A stretch of 64,000 nucleotides of DNA, from NCBI RefSeq assembly GCF_014656395.1, contig NZ_BNCI01000002.1, positions 1,116,001 through 1,180,000 of the forward strand. The letters are read 5' to 3'. Source of the stretch: Kordiimonas sediminis. GTDB lineage: Bacteria; Pseudomonadota; Alphaproteobacteria; Sphingomonadales; Kordiimonadaceae. Below are positions 55,735 through 64,000 of this stretch, in pieces (position 1 is the first letter of the stretch; each line of letters starts with the position of its first letter). The notes below the pieces were generated by a model. It saw only the letters and a program-made list of their open reading frames with translations. It ran no database searches and was not told the origin of the DNA. Both the position numbers and the translations under genes were made by a program.

Positions 55735-56739
55735 CTACTCTTCAATATGCAAGTCTTCCAGAATTGCCCGCAGTTTTTCGACTGATAGCCAGTCATCATT
55801 CAGGTCACTGGAATATTGAAACCCTTCCTCAACAAGCGGATAATCACTGGACACAAGTTCACGTCTGCCCCAGAAACTCCACTCCGGCTCAATGACATAG
55901 CGGTCAGGCATATTCACTGTATGCCGCGCATTATCTTCAGTAATCATGATTTCATGCAGCTTTTCACCGGGCCGAATCCCAATGATTTTGGTCTTGCTGC
56001 CGGGTGCCATTGCCTCAACCAGATCTGTGATACGCATAGACGGAATTTTGGGAACAAATATTTCGCCGCCCTGCATTGTATTAAGACAAGACATGGTAAA
56101 GGCGACCGCCTGATCAAGCGTGATCCAAAACCTGGTCATCCGCGGATCAGTAACAGGTATTTCCGTTGCGCCCTCTTTCAGGAGTTTGCGAAAGAAGGGA
56201 ATAACACTTCCCCTGGAGCCAAGAACATTACCGTACCGCACAACCGAAAAACGTGTATCTGTGCCCGACCCCAATGAGTTCGCAGCCACAAATATCTTAT
56301 CCGAGGCAAGCTTGGTGGCCCCGTACAAATTAATAGGGTTCACAGCCTTGTCAGTTGATAAAGCAACCACCCTTTTGACATCTGTCCGTATTGCGGCTTG
56401 TACGATATTCTCCGCACCAACTATATTCGTGCGGACACATTCAAACGGATTATATTCTGCCAGTGGTACTTGTTTCTGGGCAGCAGCATGAATGACCACA
56501 TCCACCCCGCGAAACGCCATCACCAACCGGTCTGGGTCACGCACATCACCAATAAAGAAGCGTACCTTGTTACGCTCGTCCTGCGATAATTCCTGCTGGA
56601 CCAAATAATGATTATATTCACCGCGGGCGAACAGAATAATTCTTGCAGGATTATGATGGTCCAATAGATGTCGCATCAGTGTCTTCCCGAAAGAACCGGT
56701 CCCGCCGGTAATCAGGATTGATTTTCCGTTTAAATCCAT
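55735..56739 (-). CDS. pseB: UDP-N-acetylglucosamine 4,6-dehydratase (inverting) PseB
   Basis: 334 residues of the extended SDR fold: NAD-binding ILITGGTGSFGKTLMRHLLDH, VIHAAAQKQVPLAEYNPFECVRTN, and FSVVRYGNVLGSRGSVIPFFRKLL, with the active-site LYGATKLASDK (YxxxK). It removes water from UDP-GlcNAc and inverts C5, the first step to pseudaminic acid (FlmA in Caulobacter). A 119-bp gap separates it from the GH57 gene. Confidence 0.94.
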   Translation of the reverse strand: MDLNGKSILITGGTGSFGKTLMRHLLDHHNPARIILFARGEYNHYLVQQELSQDERNKVRFFIGDVRDPDRLVMAFRGVDVVIHAAAQKQVPLAEYNPFECVRTNIVGAENIVQAAIRTDVKRVVALSTDKAVNPINLYGATKLASDKIFVAANSLGSGTDTRFSVVRYGNVLGSRGSVIPFFRKLLKEGATEIPVTDPRMTRFWITLDQAVAFTMSCLNTMQGGEIFVPKIPSMRITDLVEAMAPGSKTKIIGIRPGEKLHEIMITEDNARHTVNMPDRYVIEPEWSFWGRRELVSSDYPLVEEGFQYSSDLNDDWLSVEKLRAILEDLHIEE

Positions 56740-56858
56740 TGGCCCACCTCGTTATCACGGCCTGACACACTTGCCAGTTGGTCAACAATAGCACCCGCAA
56801 CTAAATAATCAAAGAAAATCTAGGCAAGACAATATGTTAGCACAAAGCCCAAAACACC

Positions 56859-58895
56859 CTAACTCTGATAGAGAGATATGGTATATTCCAACACCGGATC
56901 AGGATAGCTATCAAGCACCCCCAAATGTTCGCGACCTGACGTTTCATCTGTTTCCTGCAGGCTAAGAAACCCGCGTAGAAAAAAAGAACCCCTGACCGGT
57001 ATAGATTCTATCATGCCAACACTTGCAGCACACGTACGGTGCATCTGCAGGACAACGCCCTTATCCAAATCCCCTATCTTCAGCATTCCATCGGTCATTG
57101 GAATTGCACCAGATGCAGACACCAAACGAGAAACAGGCCGCGCATGCGACACAGGCTTGATTGTCCCTTCGTTCACAAGGGAACAAAATTGCGGATGCTG
57201 ACCACCTGCTCCAGACTCAAAATGCAAACCGGCTACTTTAAAAATTTCTGGGTTTAGCGTCACAAAACCCGCATGCACCACCCCTTCTGGCAACGTCAGG
57301 GAGCTAAATTCATATCGGACCGTTACTGTATGCTGGCCCAGATCAATCGCTACATACTTGGTGTATGCAGGTTCGCCCTGATCAAACATACAGCGTATCA
57401 GTATTCGCTGTGCTTCCTTGTCATACCGGAAAGAATATCCGGCCTTGGCAAGGTCGGTAATTTTTGCTCCATTTGTGGGCTCCACAACCAAATGCCCACT
57501 ATAGAAATCTGCTCCCAAAGATATATCGTCGAAATATCCATGCCCCAACGTACCGATAATTGCTGTATCACCTGGCGCAATCCCAGGCGTTGTGGCTTCC
57601 CCAAATCCCATTGCCTGTATTGCACATCCCCGTGCAAGGTTGAAGGTGACAAACCCTTTGGTCGACTGGATAGTCACAAACCGGCGATCATGACAAATAG
57701 AAACATCCCTACCAGTACCCGTAGTGACCAAAAAGTCTTCAAGCTGCAGCCATTCACCGGGCAAATCCATATCTGATGCCTTGTGGCACAAGGGGATATT
57801 GAGTTGCTGCAGATACTCAGGCAGCTTGCGCCAACGGCATTCCGTAATATGGGTCCTGTAATCGCTCGCCCATAAAAGACAAAGTGCCCGCCAGTCTATG
57901 TCACTGGCATCACCGCGCGCCCTCAGCCCCTCATACGCACGCCAACAAAGTGTATTTAACTTTAGATCGTCTCTGCCCGTTACTGCCCAGCGCAGTATAT
58001 TATATTTACGCTGTTTTTTAACGAGCACAGGTGCCTCTGCTGTCTCGGGCGATAGCGGGATGCCATCTGGCACATATGCCCGCAATATTTCTCCTGGCAA
58101 CTGCAAAGATACTTCTGGAAGCTGCTTCATAGCCTCAAGCACCAAAGAGATGCGTTCCCATTCACTTAATACGGCATCCAGCTCAGCCTCTGTCCCAAAC
58201 CTGCCCGGCCTGTAATCAAAAACTTCTGCATCGCTGGTATAAAGTGGTAACGCCTGCACGCCGCGCGCTATCTGACCAGTGATAAATTCACTGTATTCTT
58301 CAAGTGACAATTCACCGTGGGCAAAACGTTGGAATTTTTGAAAAGTCATGGCATCTGACCACAAAACAGGCATTGTCTGCCCGCCTTCCCCGCAGATCAG
58401 TTGCGGCGTATTTTTCAAATCCAGACTCCAGTCAGGATTATAACTTGCAGCATCTGCCCAATCGAGCATCAATGCTTCATAGCCAGCATTCTTGTAGATA
58501 GGAACCAGACCCGGCGTGTAGGCCTGCTCGTTCACCAGAGCCACCAGTGGCTTTACCCCCAACAGGTCCTGATATATCGCGGCTCCCAACTTCAAATTCC
58601 AGGCAGTTACTTCTGGCGGCACTAACGGCCCTATAATCTGCGCCAATCCGCTGCCGATCAGCTCTGCCTTGCCTTCAGACAGCAGGTGTCGAAATGTTTC
58701 TACCCACGCCGGGTCAATTTTCTGGATTTCTTCAAGCGTATAGCCGGTCAGTTCAATACCGACCGGGTAGCCCGCTTCACATAAATGCAGAAGTGGCCAA
58801 TAACACCGTTTTATCACAGTTTGTCTGTCTTCTTCCCGTATAGAAGAAAACGCCAAATTCAGATGAAAAACTGTGTAAGCAGAAGTAATTATCAA
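56859..58895 (-). CDS. GH57-type glycoside hydrolase/transferase-like protein
   Basis: 678 residues. The N-terminal ~280 residues resemble the GH57 (beta/alpha)7 barrel: FHLNLAFSSIR near the start, LVNEQAYTPGL with Glu123 at the nucleophile position, GYEALMLDW, and LYTSDAEVFDYRPGRF with Asp222 at the acid position. The C-terminal half is beta-rich and unplaced. GH57 enzymes act on alpha-glucans or galactose. It lies between sugar genes for flagellin or surface glycan; a role in hydrolysing or transferring a sugar is inferred. Substrate unknown. Confidence 0.72.
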   Translation of the reverse strand: MIITSAYTVFHLNLAFSSIREEDRQTVIKRCYWPLLHLCEAGYPVGIELTGYTLEEIQKIDPAWVETFRHLLSEGKAELIGSGLAQIIGPLVPPEVTAWNLKLGAAIYQDLLGVKPLVALVNEQAYTPGLVPIYKNAGYEALMLDWADAASYNPDWSLDLKNTPQLICGEGGQTMPVLWSDAMTFQKFQRFAHGELSLEEYSEFITGQIARGVQALPLYTSDAEVFDYRPGRFGTEAELDAVLSEWERISLVLEAMKQLPEVSLQLPGEILRAYVPDGIPLSPETAEAPVLVKKQRKYNILRWAVTGRDDLKLNTLCWRAYEGLRARGDASDIDWRALCLLWASDYRTHITECRWRKLPEYLQQLNIPLCHKASDMDLPGEWLQLEDFLVTTGTGRDVSICHDRRFVTIQSTKGFVTFNLARGCAIQAMGFGEATTPGIAPGDTAIIGTLGHGYFDDISLGADFYSGHLVVEPTNGAKITDLAKAGYSFRYDKEAQRILIRCMFDQGEPAYTKYVAIDLGQHTVTVRYEFSSLTLPEGVVHAGFVTLNPEIFKVAGLHFESGAGGQHPQFCSLVNEGTIKPVSHARPVSRLVSASGAIPMTDGMLKIGDLDKGVVLQMHRTCAASVGMIESIPVRGSFFLRGFLSLQETDETSGREHLGVLDSYPDPVLEYTISLYQS

Positions 58896-58926
58896 AGCTT
58901 GCTGTACCTATTGCCTGAGGAAGGAG

Positions 58927-60147
58927 CTATTCAATCACAAAACGTACCCGCGATATTGCATCAATAGCGTTCTGAGTTGCCTGATCATATGTATCCCCCT
59001 TCAGCATCACTGTCCCTGCTCTGGCACCGTGATGGGTTATGGCAGGCTGAATATCCCCCACCTTTGGATATATCGCATAATAATACATATTTGGATCAGC
59101 GTCCAAAGTCTCCACACCCTCAATAGCAGTGATGCGTCCTGGCTTTGGAAAGAAAAACCGCAATCCCAAATGCCGTTGATGTTTTTGTTGCAGCGATGAC
59201 TTTTTGACAGGTATTCCAAGCGCAAAATCAATGACAGCTCCGACCAGGTCAATGCCGTACGCATAGGGTATATGGTGTGTAGCCATATAATTGCCTGACA
59301 GTCTGCCAGCAAGCTCGATAATGGAAGGGGTATGGCCGTCTCGCAGAACAATATCCGCCTTGACAGAACCCGTATTGATCCCAAGCGATAGCGCACCAGC
59401 TTCAATAACTGCGCGAATTTCCTCTAGCATCGCATCATCATACTTGGACGGGGTCGTACCGCCGTCCTCTACGATATACGGCCTGGTATCTTCAAGATTG
59501 TCATAATTTCTATCCGCATAGGCAACGGCAACATACTCGCCGTCAACAAACATCCCCTCAACTGACAACTGCGGACCTGGTACAAACTCTTCCAGAATTA
59601 AGACACTATTATCAGAATACTCCGCCGCATGGTCAAATGCCCATGCCAGATCCATAGTCTGGTCAACCAGCAATACACCCTTTGCACCGCGCCCATCAGA
59701 TGGCTTCAGAATAAAATCCCCAGTCAGGGTTGCGGCAATTTCCTTTAATTGATCAAGCGATGTGATTTCAAAACTACTCGGCGTATCCACACCCGCACTT
59801 TCGAAACATTTTTTCATGACAACCTTGTTGGTCAGGTTTTTCACTGCCATTGGGTCTACACCTGGCAACCCAAGCATTTCAGCAACTTTGGCTACTGTGT
59901 AGGGTACATCATTGGCAATTGTCATAACACCATCAATGGGATGGTCCATGGCAAAGGCTTTGACCTTTTCACATGTGTCATTAACATCCCGGGTGCTGGC
60001 TAAAATCTGATAATCAGCAAAGGCAAGCGCCGGCGCTTCCGGGTTCATATCAGTACCAACGACCGTCAAACCGCGCTCACGTGCCTGCTCGTACGCCTTG
60101 ATCTGCTCCAGCCCTGCACCAATAATAAGAAGTGTTTTTTTGTCCAT
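58927..60147 (-). CDS. ATP-grasp family enzyme
   Basis: 406 residues: an N-terminal Rossmann-like pre-ATP-grasp domain (LLIIGAGLEQIKAYEQARERGLTVVGTDMNP), the ATP-grasp fold (GDFILKPSDGRGAKGVLL, LILEEFVPGPQLSVEGMF) and IIELAGRLSGNYMATHHIPYAYGIDLVGAVIDFALG. These enzymes join a carboxylate to an amine or thiol using ATP. In this sugar locus it may add an amino acid or acyl group to a sugar amine, but no substrate can be read. ATG at 60147 follows GGGAC. Confidence 0.82.
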   Translation of the reverse strand: MDKKTLLIIGAGLEQIKAYEQARERGLTVVGTDMNPEAPALAFADYQILASTRDVNDTCEKVKAFAMDHPIDGVMTIANDVPYTVAKVAEMLGLPGVDPMAVKNLTNKVVMKKCFESAGVDTPSSFEITSLDQLKEIAATLTGDFILKPSDGRGAKGVLLVDQTMDLAWAFDHAAEYSDNSVLILEEFVPGPQLSVEGMFVDGEYVAVAYADRNYDNLEDTRPYIVEDGGTTPSKYDDAMLEEIRAVIEAGALSLGINTGSVKADIVLRDGHTPSIIELAGRLSGNYMATHHIPYAYGIDLVGAVIDFALGIPVKKSSLQQKHQRHLGLRFFFPKPGRITAIEGVETLDADPNMYYYAIYPKVGDIQPAITHHGARAGTVMLKGDTYDQATQNAIDAISRVRFVIE

Positions 60148-60200
60148 ATTTTGTCCCAAATGCCCCGGCCTACCTGTATCCTGCAACCGCGCTTAACTGA

Positions 60201-60956
60201 TTAAAAATATAAGCCGCCATTAACATTGATAGTCTGGGCTGTAATATAGGATGAAGTATCACTAGCCAGGAAAACCGCGGTATTCGCAATTTCTTCCATA
60301 GTGGCAAAACGCTTCAGCAGAACCTGTTCAGCCGCCGCTTTGACCGCAGGACTGTTCATTGCAGACGCCGCCATCTCAGATTCCACAAGTCCGGCAGCAA
60401 GTGTATTACACCGCACATTATCTGTTGCCAGAAACCGTGCAATAACCTGACCAAGTGAAATCAGTCCCGCCTTGCTAGCAGCATAGTGTGCTGTGCGGGG
60501 CCCACCATATTGCCCTGAAACCGATCCAATATTAATGACACTGCCAGCGTTTGATGACCTTAGAAGCGAGAGCGCTGCCTGCGTCACTATAAAAGGCCCT
60601 TTCAGGTTTACTGCCAGAATTTCGTCCCAGTCTTCGTCCGTAATTTGGTCAAAATCTGTAGGGTTATTTATCCCCGCATTGTTCACAAGAACATCCAGGC
60701 GCCCAAAATCTGTATCAATATTTTTCAATAACGCAGCAACCGCTATCCGATCACGCACATCTGCACAAACAGCCCGAGCAAGATCAAGCCCTAGCTCGTC
60801 ACAAAGCGAATGCGCTGCCTTCTGATTGGTCGCATAGGTAAAATAAACCTCGGCCCCGGCACGCACATAGGCAGTGACAATAGCACGTCCGATCCCCCTG
60901 CTGCCGCCAGTGACCAGACAAATCTTGCCTGTTAGATCATTGGTAGTGACTGCCAT
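60201..60956 (-). CDS. Short-chain dehydrogenase/reductase
   Basis: 251 residues, classical SDR: cofactor motif TGGSRGIG, NNAG, catalytic Ser in INIGSVSGQ and YAASKAG (YxxxK). It follows the transketolase C gene by ten bases and precedes the ATP-grasp gene. Similar SDRs occur in nonulosonate clusters (PtmA-like). Substrate unknown, though it probably acts on the transketolase product. Confidence 0.88.
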   Translation of the reverse strand: MAVTTNDLTGKICLVTGGSRGIGRAIVTAYVRAGAEVYFTYATNQKAAHSLCDELGLDLARAVCADVRDRIAVAALLKNIDTDFGRLDVLVNNAGINNPTDFDQITDEDWDEILAVNLKGPFIVTQAALSLLRSSNAGSVINIGSVSGQYGGPRTAHYAASKAGLISLGQVIARFLATDNVRCNTLAAGLVESEMAASAMNSPAVKAAAEQVLLKRFATMEEIANTAVFLASDTSSYITAQTINVNGGLYF

Positions 60957-60966
60957 TGACTATTCC

Positions 60967-61923
60967 TTATTCAGTTAACTCGCGACATGCTTTAATGATT
61001 GCTTCGCTGTCTATTCCAAAAAGAGCCGGTAATTCATCGTGTTCGCCTGACTTACCAAAGGTATCCCGCACACCAACAAACCGCATGGGCGCAGGAGAAT
61101 GTTCTGCAAGACACTCAGCAACAGCACCACCCAGACCACCAAGGATATTGTGATCCTCGGCTGTGACGATACCTGCAGTTTCCTGTGCCGCAGACACTAC
61201 CTCTTGCTGGTCAATTGGTTTAATCGTGGAGACATTGACAACGCGCACGTCTATCCCATCCTTTGCCAAAACATCGGCTGCGGCAAGTGCACGGGCGACC
61301 ATGACACCCGTTGCAAAGACAGAGACACTCCGACCGTCTCTGATACGGTGCGCGCGTCCAATTTCAAAACGGTGCGACGCATCATAAACCACTGGGGTCG
61401 GGCTACGCCCAATACGCATATAAACTGGTCCCTCATGGTCCAAAATAGCCTGAAATGCCAGCATAAACTCGTTGGCGTCTGCGGGGCTGATAACTGTCAC
61501 CCCCGGAATAGCCCGCATTGTTGCCAGGTCTTCCAGCATCTGTGCTGTTGCGCCATCAGGACCAACATCAAGCCCGATATGGGAACAACATAGTTTTACA
61601 TTTCTTCCAGCATATGCAACGGCGGTCCTGAACTGTTCATGCGCACGCATACATCCAAATGCAGCAAAGGTAGACACGACCGGGATTAACCCCGTATCAG
61701 CAACACCCGCACTGGCGGCCATCATATTTTGTTCTGCAATTCCAAACTGCATTACGCGGTCAGGGTGACTGTTCACCAATGGTTTTGCGCCCGTACCACC
61801 CGCAACATCAGCATCAAGGAGAACCCAGTCAGCGCGCTGGTCTGCCATATATGATAAAATTCGCCCGAAAGCATCGCGTACAGAAACCTCATCACCCGGC
61901 GTCCAAAAGTCCAGAGAAGTCAT
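60967..61923 (-). CDS. Transketolase, C-terminal half
   Basis: 318 residues comprising the pyrimidine-binding and C-terminal domains: DADVAGGTGAK, FGIAEQNMMAASAGVADTG with the catalytic Glu, and HIGLDVGPDGATAQMLEDLATM. The thiamine-diphosphate enzyme needs the N-terminal half, encoded immediately upstream and ending at 61924. Split transketolases are common in secondary-sugar loci. Substrate not inferable. Confidence 0.92.
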   Translation of the reverse strand: MTSLDFWTPGDEVSVRDAFGRILSYMADQRADWVLLDADVAGGTGAKPLVNSHPDRVMQFGIAEQNMMAASAGVADTGLIPVVSTFAAFGCMRAHEQFRTAVAYAGRNVKLCCSHIGLDVGPDGATAQMLEDLATMRAIPGVTVISPADANEFMLAFQAILDHEGPVYMRIGRSPTPVVYDASHRFEIGRAHRIRDGRSVSVFATGVMVARALAAADVLAKDGIDVRVVNVSTIKPIDQQEVVSAAQETAGIVTAEDHNILGGLGGAVAECLAEHSPAPMRFVGVRDTFGKSGEHDELPALFGIDSEAIIKACRELTE

Positions 61924-62739
61924 CTAATTAACTCCCAATTCTATCAGTGATGCATGCAGTTCCTCATCGGTCATTGTGACACTGCCATGCCACCGAAGAA
62001 CATTTTCCATAAAGGAAACGCCTTTTCCTTTGACTGTATCAGCAACAATGAAGGTTGGCTTATCAGTGCATGACCGCGCGGTCGCCAACGCCTCCTGAAT
62101 ATCCTCAATAGAGTGACCGTCAATGGACAGTACCTGCCAGCCAAATTCTTGTACTTTTGCGGCGACATCGCCCATATTCATCTGGTCTGCAACGGATGCA
62201 TCCCCCTGAAGCTTATTCGCATCGTAAAGTGCAGTCAGCGAGCTAACTTTATGATGACCGGCAGCCATAATAGCTTCCCAGGTATTACCTTCCTGCATAT
62301 CGCCGTCCCCTAAAAGAACAAAGGTACGGAAGTCCATATTTTGAAACCTTCCCCCCAGTGCCATGCCCAGTCCCTGACTTAGCCCCATACCGAGCGAACC
62401 AGAAGGTGCGTCAACCCCCGGAATACGAACATCGGGATGACCTTCCATCCGGCTGTCTATCTTTCTTAGCGTCAAGGCTTCTTCTTCAGCAAAATATCCC
62501 TTCATCCCGAGCGCGATATAATACGCAGGACATGCGTGCCCTTTGGACAAAATAAATCTGTCTCGACCAAGCCAGTTTGGTTGATCAGGCCGCACATTCA
62601 TTTCATCAAAATAGAGCACAGCAAGCATCTCTGCGATAGACAAGCAGCCCCCGGGATGGCCCGACCGTGCATTATAAATCGCCTGAATAGATCCGGAACG
62701 TATCCGGTTAGCGATTGCATTTAAATCATTTAGGTTCAT
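61924..62739 (-). CDS. Transketolase, N-terminal half
   Basis: 271 residues: thiamine-diphosphate-binding part with SGHPGGCLSIAEMLAVLYF, RDRFILSKGHACPAYYIALG and the pyrophosphate motif GDGDMQEGNTWEAIMAAGHHK...N. With the adjacent C-terminal subunit it would form an alpha2-beta2 enzyme. A dedicated, local copy in a sugar locus rather than the housekeeping tkt, judging by the split and by neighbours. Confidence 0.92.
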   Translation of the reverse strand: MNLNDLNAIANRIRSGSIQAIYNARSGHPGGCLSIAEMLAVLYFDEMNVRPDQPNWLGRDRFILSKGHACPAYYIALGMKGYFAEEEALTLRKIDSRMEGHPDVRIPGVDAPSGSLGMGLSQGLGMALGGRFQNMDFRTFVLLGDGDMQEGNTWEAIMAAGHHKVSSLTALYDANKLQGDASVADQMNMGDVAAKVQEFGWQVLSIDGHSIEDIQEALATARSCTDKPTFIVADTVKGKGVSFMENVLRWHGSVTMTDEELHASLIELGVN

Positions 62740-62853
62740 AACCCGCTTGCACCTTATTATTTTTCCCTGTGGGCAACAAACACCCCAGTCGACTTTAAAA
62801 CTTCTAATACCCTTTGACCATGTCTTTCAAAAGACCTTTGAAAGACAAACAGC

Positions 62854-64000
62854 CTACATATCAAGATAGGCTGATAAAAAGTTCTTCAAAACTTCTACCG
62901 ACCCTATGTCCAGCTTCTGCATTACCTCGGAAAGATACAGTCTTTGCTCATAAGATTCTGCCAAAGAGACAGCTGCCTGAATAGTTTCTTCCCTCGAATG
63001 TGACAACACGCAGGCAGCAACATCAGCCAGGTCTCTTAACTCGTCGCTCCCTTTCAGTTCTTCAGGAATGAGGGCAACAGTTGGCACACGTGCTTTTATT
63101 GCCTCAAACAAAGTAACACCGTGCACACAAAGAAACACATCATACTCGGATAATTTAAGGGATAGTTGAGCATCAAACCCTTTTATGTGCAATCGGTTAC
63201 CCATCGCACCCGATACGTCGGTAGTTTGAAATAAGTCCCTGGAAAAAACATCAATATCTATGCTTTGGGGCAAGGCCTTATCCAACCCTTCTGCCCAAAA
63301 CTCTGCCAAGCGTCTGTCTGCCCCGCCGGCAAAAACACCTATGCGTTTTGTGTGTCGGGAAATATGATTGCGCACTGGCATGTCAGGTATAAGATAGCTT
63401 TCCCAACCAGAAAGCAAAGCGTCGCCATATCGCGCTCTGGTTTCTTCGTCAACATAATGACACGGGATTATTGCTGCATCGCAGTCAAAATACCTTGCAG
63501 TATGATCAATACCGACAACCGTGCAGCCTGCGCTTTTAATATCTTCAACCATTTGCCGCATTTCAGGGGTGTTAGTCTTAACATCCATAATGCAAAGGTC
63601 AGCAGAGACATCCTTCAGGCTTTCAAAAGACGGTACAAAAGCATGTGGTACAAGGTTCAGTTTTTCGCTGTGGAATGCGTCACCGACAACTGACACATGC
63701 ACCCCGGCTGAAAAAGTATCCTGCAGGAAATTTGCAAGCATCATACATCTGGACAAATGTCCAAGCCCAACAGTCCCGCCTGCCTCAGTGATCAACCATA
63801 CTTTTTTGGACCTGTCCGTGACCGTCTTTTGCCTTACACCGTCATTGATACGGCGAAGGTCAGGGTCTTGCTGAATCTGCTTAATTACCCAAGGTAGTGA
63901 TACAATGGTTTTCTGCCTGTTTTCACCATACCAGTTCTTATAGAGAGCCTTCATAAAACGATAATCAGACGGAGTGTCGACAGATATCCTGTGATCAATC
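62854..64000 (-). CDS. SpsF-like cytidylyltransferase / SpsG-PseG-like hydrolase fusion (5' end off edge)
   Basis: The frame stays open past the in-frame ATG at 63954 to the window edge. Residues upstream and around it (ISVDTPSDYRFMKALYKNW, then QQDPDLRRIN) match the C-terminus of SpsF-type cytidylyltransferases. The part from ~50 on is a GT28-fold PseG/SpsG-like domain: GGTVGLGHLSRCMMLANFLQ with the catalytic-type His, VVGIDHTARYFDCDAAI and GVFAGGADRRLAEFWAEGL. In Bacillus spsF and spsG are separate neighbours. It probably makes or activates a nonulosonic sugar. Confidence 0.75.
   Translation of the reverse strand, partial: IDHRISVDTPSDYRFMKALYKNWYGENRQKTIVSLPWVIKQIQQDPDLRRINDGVRQKTVTDRSKKVWLITEAGGTVGLGHLSRCMMLANFLQDTFSAGVHVSVVGDAFHSEKLNLVPHAFVPSFESLKDVSADLCIMDVKTNTPEMRQMVEDIKSAGCTVVGIDHTARYFDCDAAIIPCHYVDEETRARYGDALLSGWESYLIPDMPVRNHISRHTKRIGVFAGGADRRLAEFWAEGLDKALPQSIDIDVFSRDLFQTTDVSGAMGNRLHIKGFDAQLSLKLSEYDVFLCVHGVTLFEAIKARVPTVALIPEELKGSDELRDLADVAACVLSHSREETIQAAVSLAESYEQRLYLSEVMQKLDIGSVEVLKNFLSAYLDM

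Overview
The window is about 64 kb of ordinary chromosomal DNA from an alphaproteobacterium, roughly 50 % G+C. The evidence is a Shemin-type hemA, a MucR/Ros regulator, FliX, DUF6468 and MotE flagellar proteins, a CBP3-type cytochrome bc1 chaperone, class II DAHP synthase and PraR-like and LdtR-like regulators. Motility and polar-flagellum genes suggest a free-living, perhaps marine, member near Kordiimonadales/Rhodospirillales-type lineages; that placement is an inference. No rRNA, tRNA, CRISPR array, insertion sequence or prophage was recognised.

Left third (1-29 kb) is housekeeping. A truncated Rieske protein diverges from a SufR-like Fe-S regulator. A yceD-plsX-ihfA-merR block lacks the usual fabH. 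bamE and a K+-independent proton pyrophosphatase (hppA) follow. A long minus-strand operon nrdR-ribD-ribE-ribBA-ribH-nusB-thiL-fliL-like makes riboflavin and thiamine pyrophosphate. Then come glyA, rpiB, a MucR-type regulator with a decayed zinc finger, hemA with an FNR-like box upstream, a MarR regulator, hemB, the overlapping gltX-cysS-trmJ operon, nadE, class II aroG, gph, a CobT-like protein that has lost catalytic motifs, and a PraR-like regulator.

Middle (29-35 kb): pepN with an Lrp regulator, then a four-gene bufferin-type RiPP operon (DUF2282 precursor, MNIO/DUF692 enzyme, DUF2063 partner, DoxX membrane protein) for a cysteine-rich, probably copper-binding, modified peptide.

35-54 kb is a flagellar island. 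On the minus strand, fliL-fliM-DUF6468-motE-cheZ runs into two MotB/OmpA-like proteins and a large TPR protein, with no motA. On the plus strand are flgF-flgG-flgA-flgH, flgI-flgJ-flgN-like and a flagellin gene, each group preceded by a good sigma54 (-24/-12) promoter. fliX and dksA sit between them, as does an unrelated GMC oxidoreductase with its Tat-exported small partner.

54-64 kb is a minus-strand sugar locus following flagellin: pseC and pseB (start of pseudaminic-type nonulosonate synthesis), a GH57 protein, an ATP-grasp enzyme, an SDR, a split transketolase, and a gene running off the right edge that fuses the tail of an SpsF-like cytidylyltransferase to an SpsG/PseG-like UDP-sugar hydrolase. 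Together these look like a flagellin or surface-glycan activated-sugar pathway whose GH57/ATP-grasp/SDR/transketolase part I cannot assign to a described route; it is the best candidate in the window for something new.
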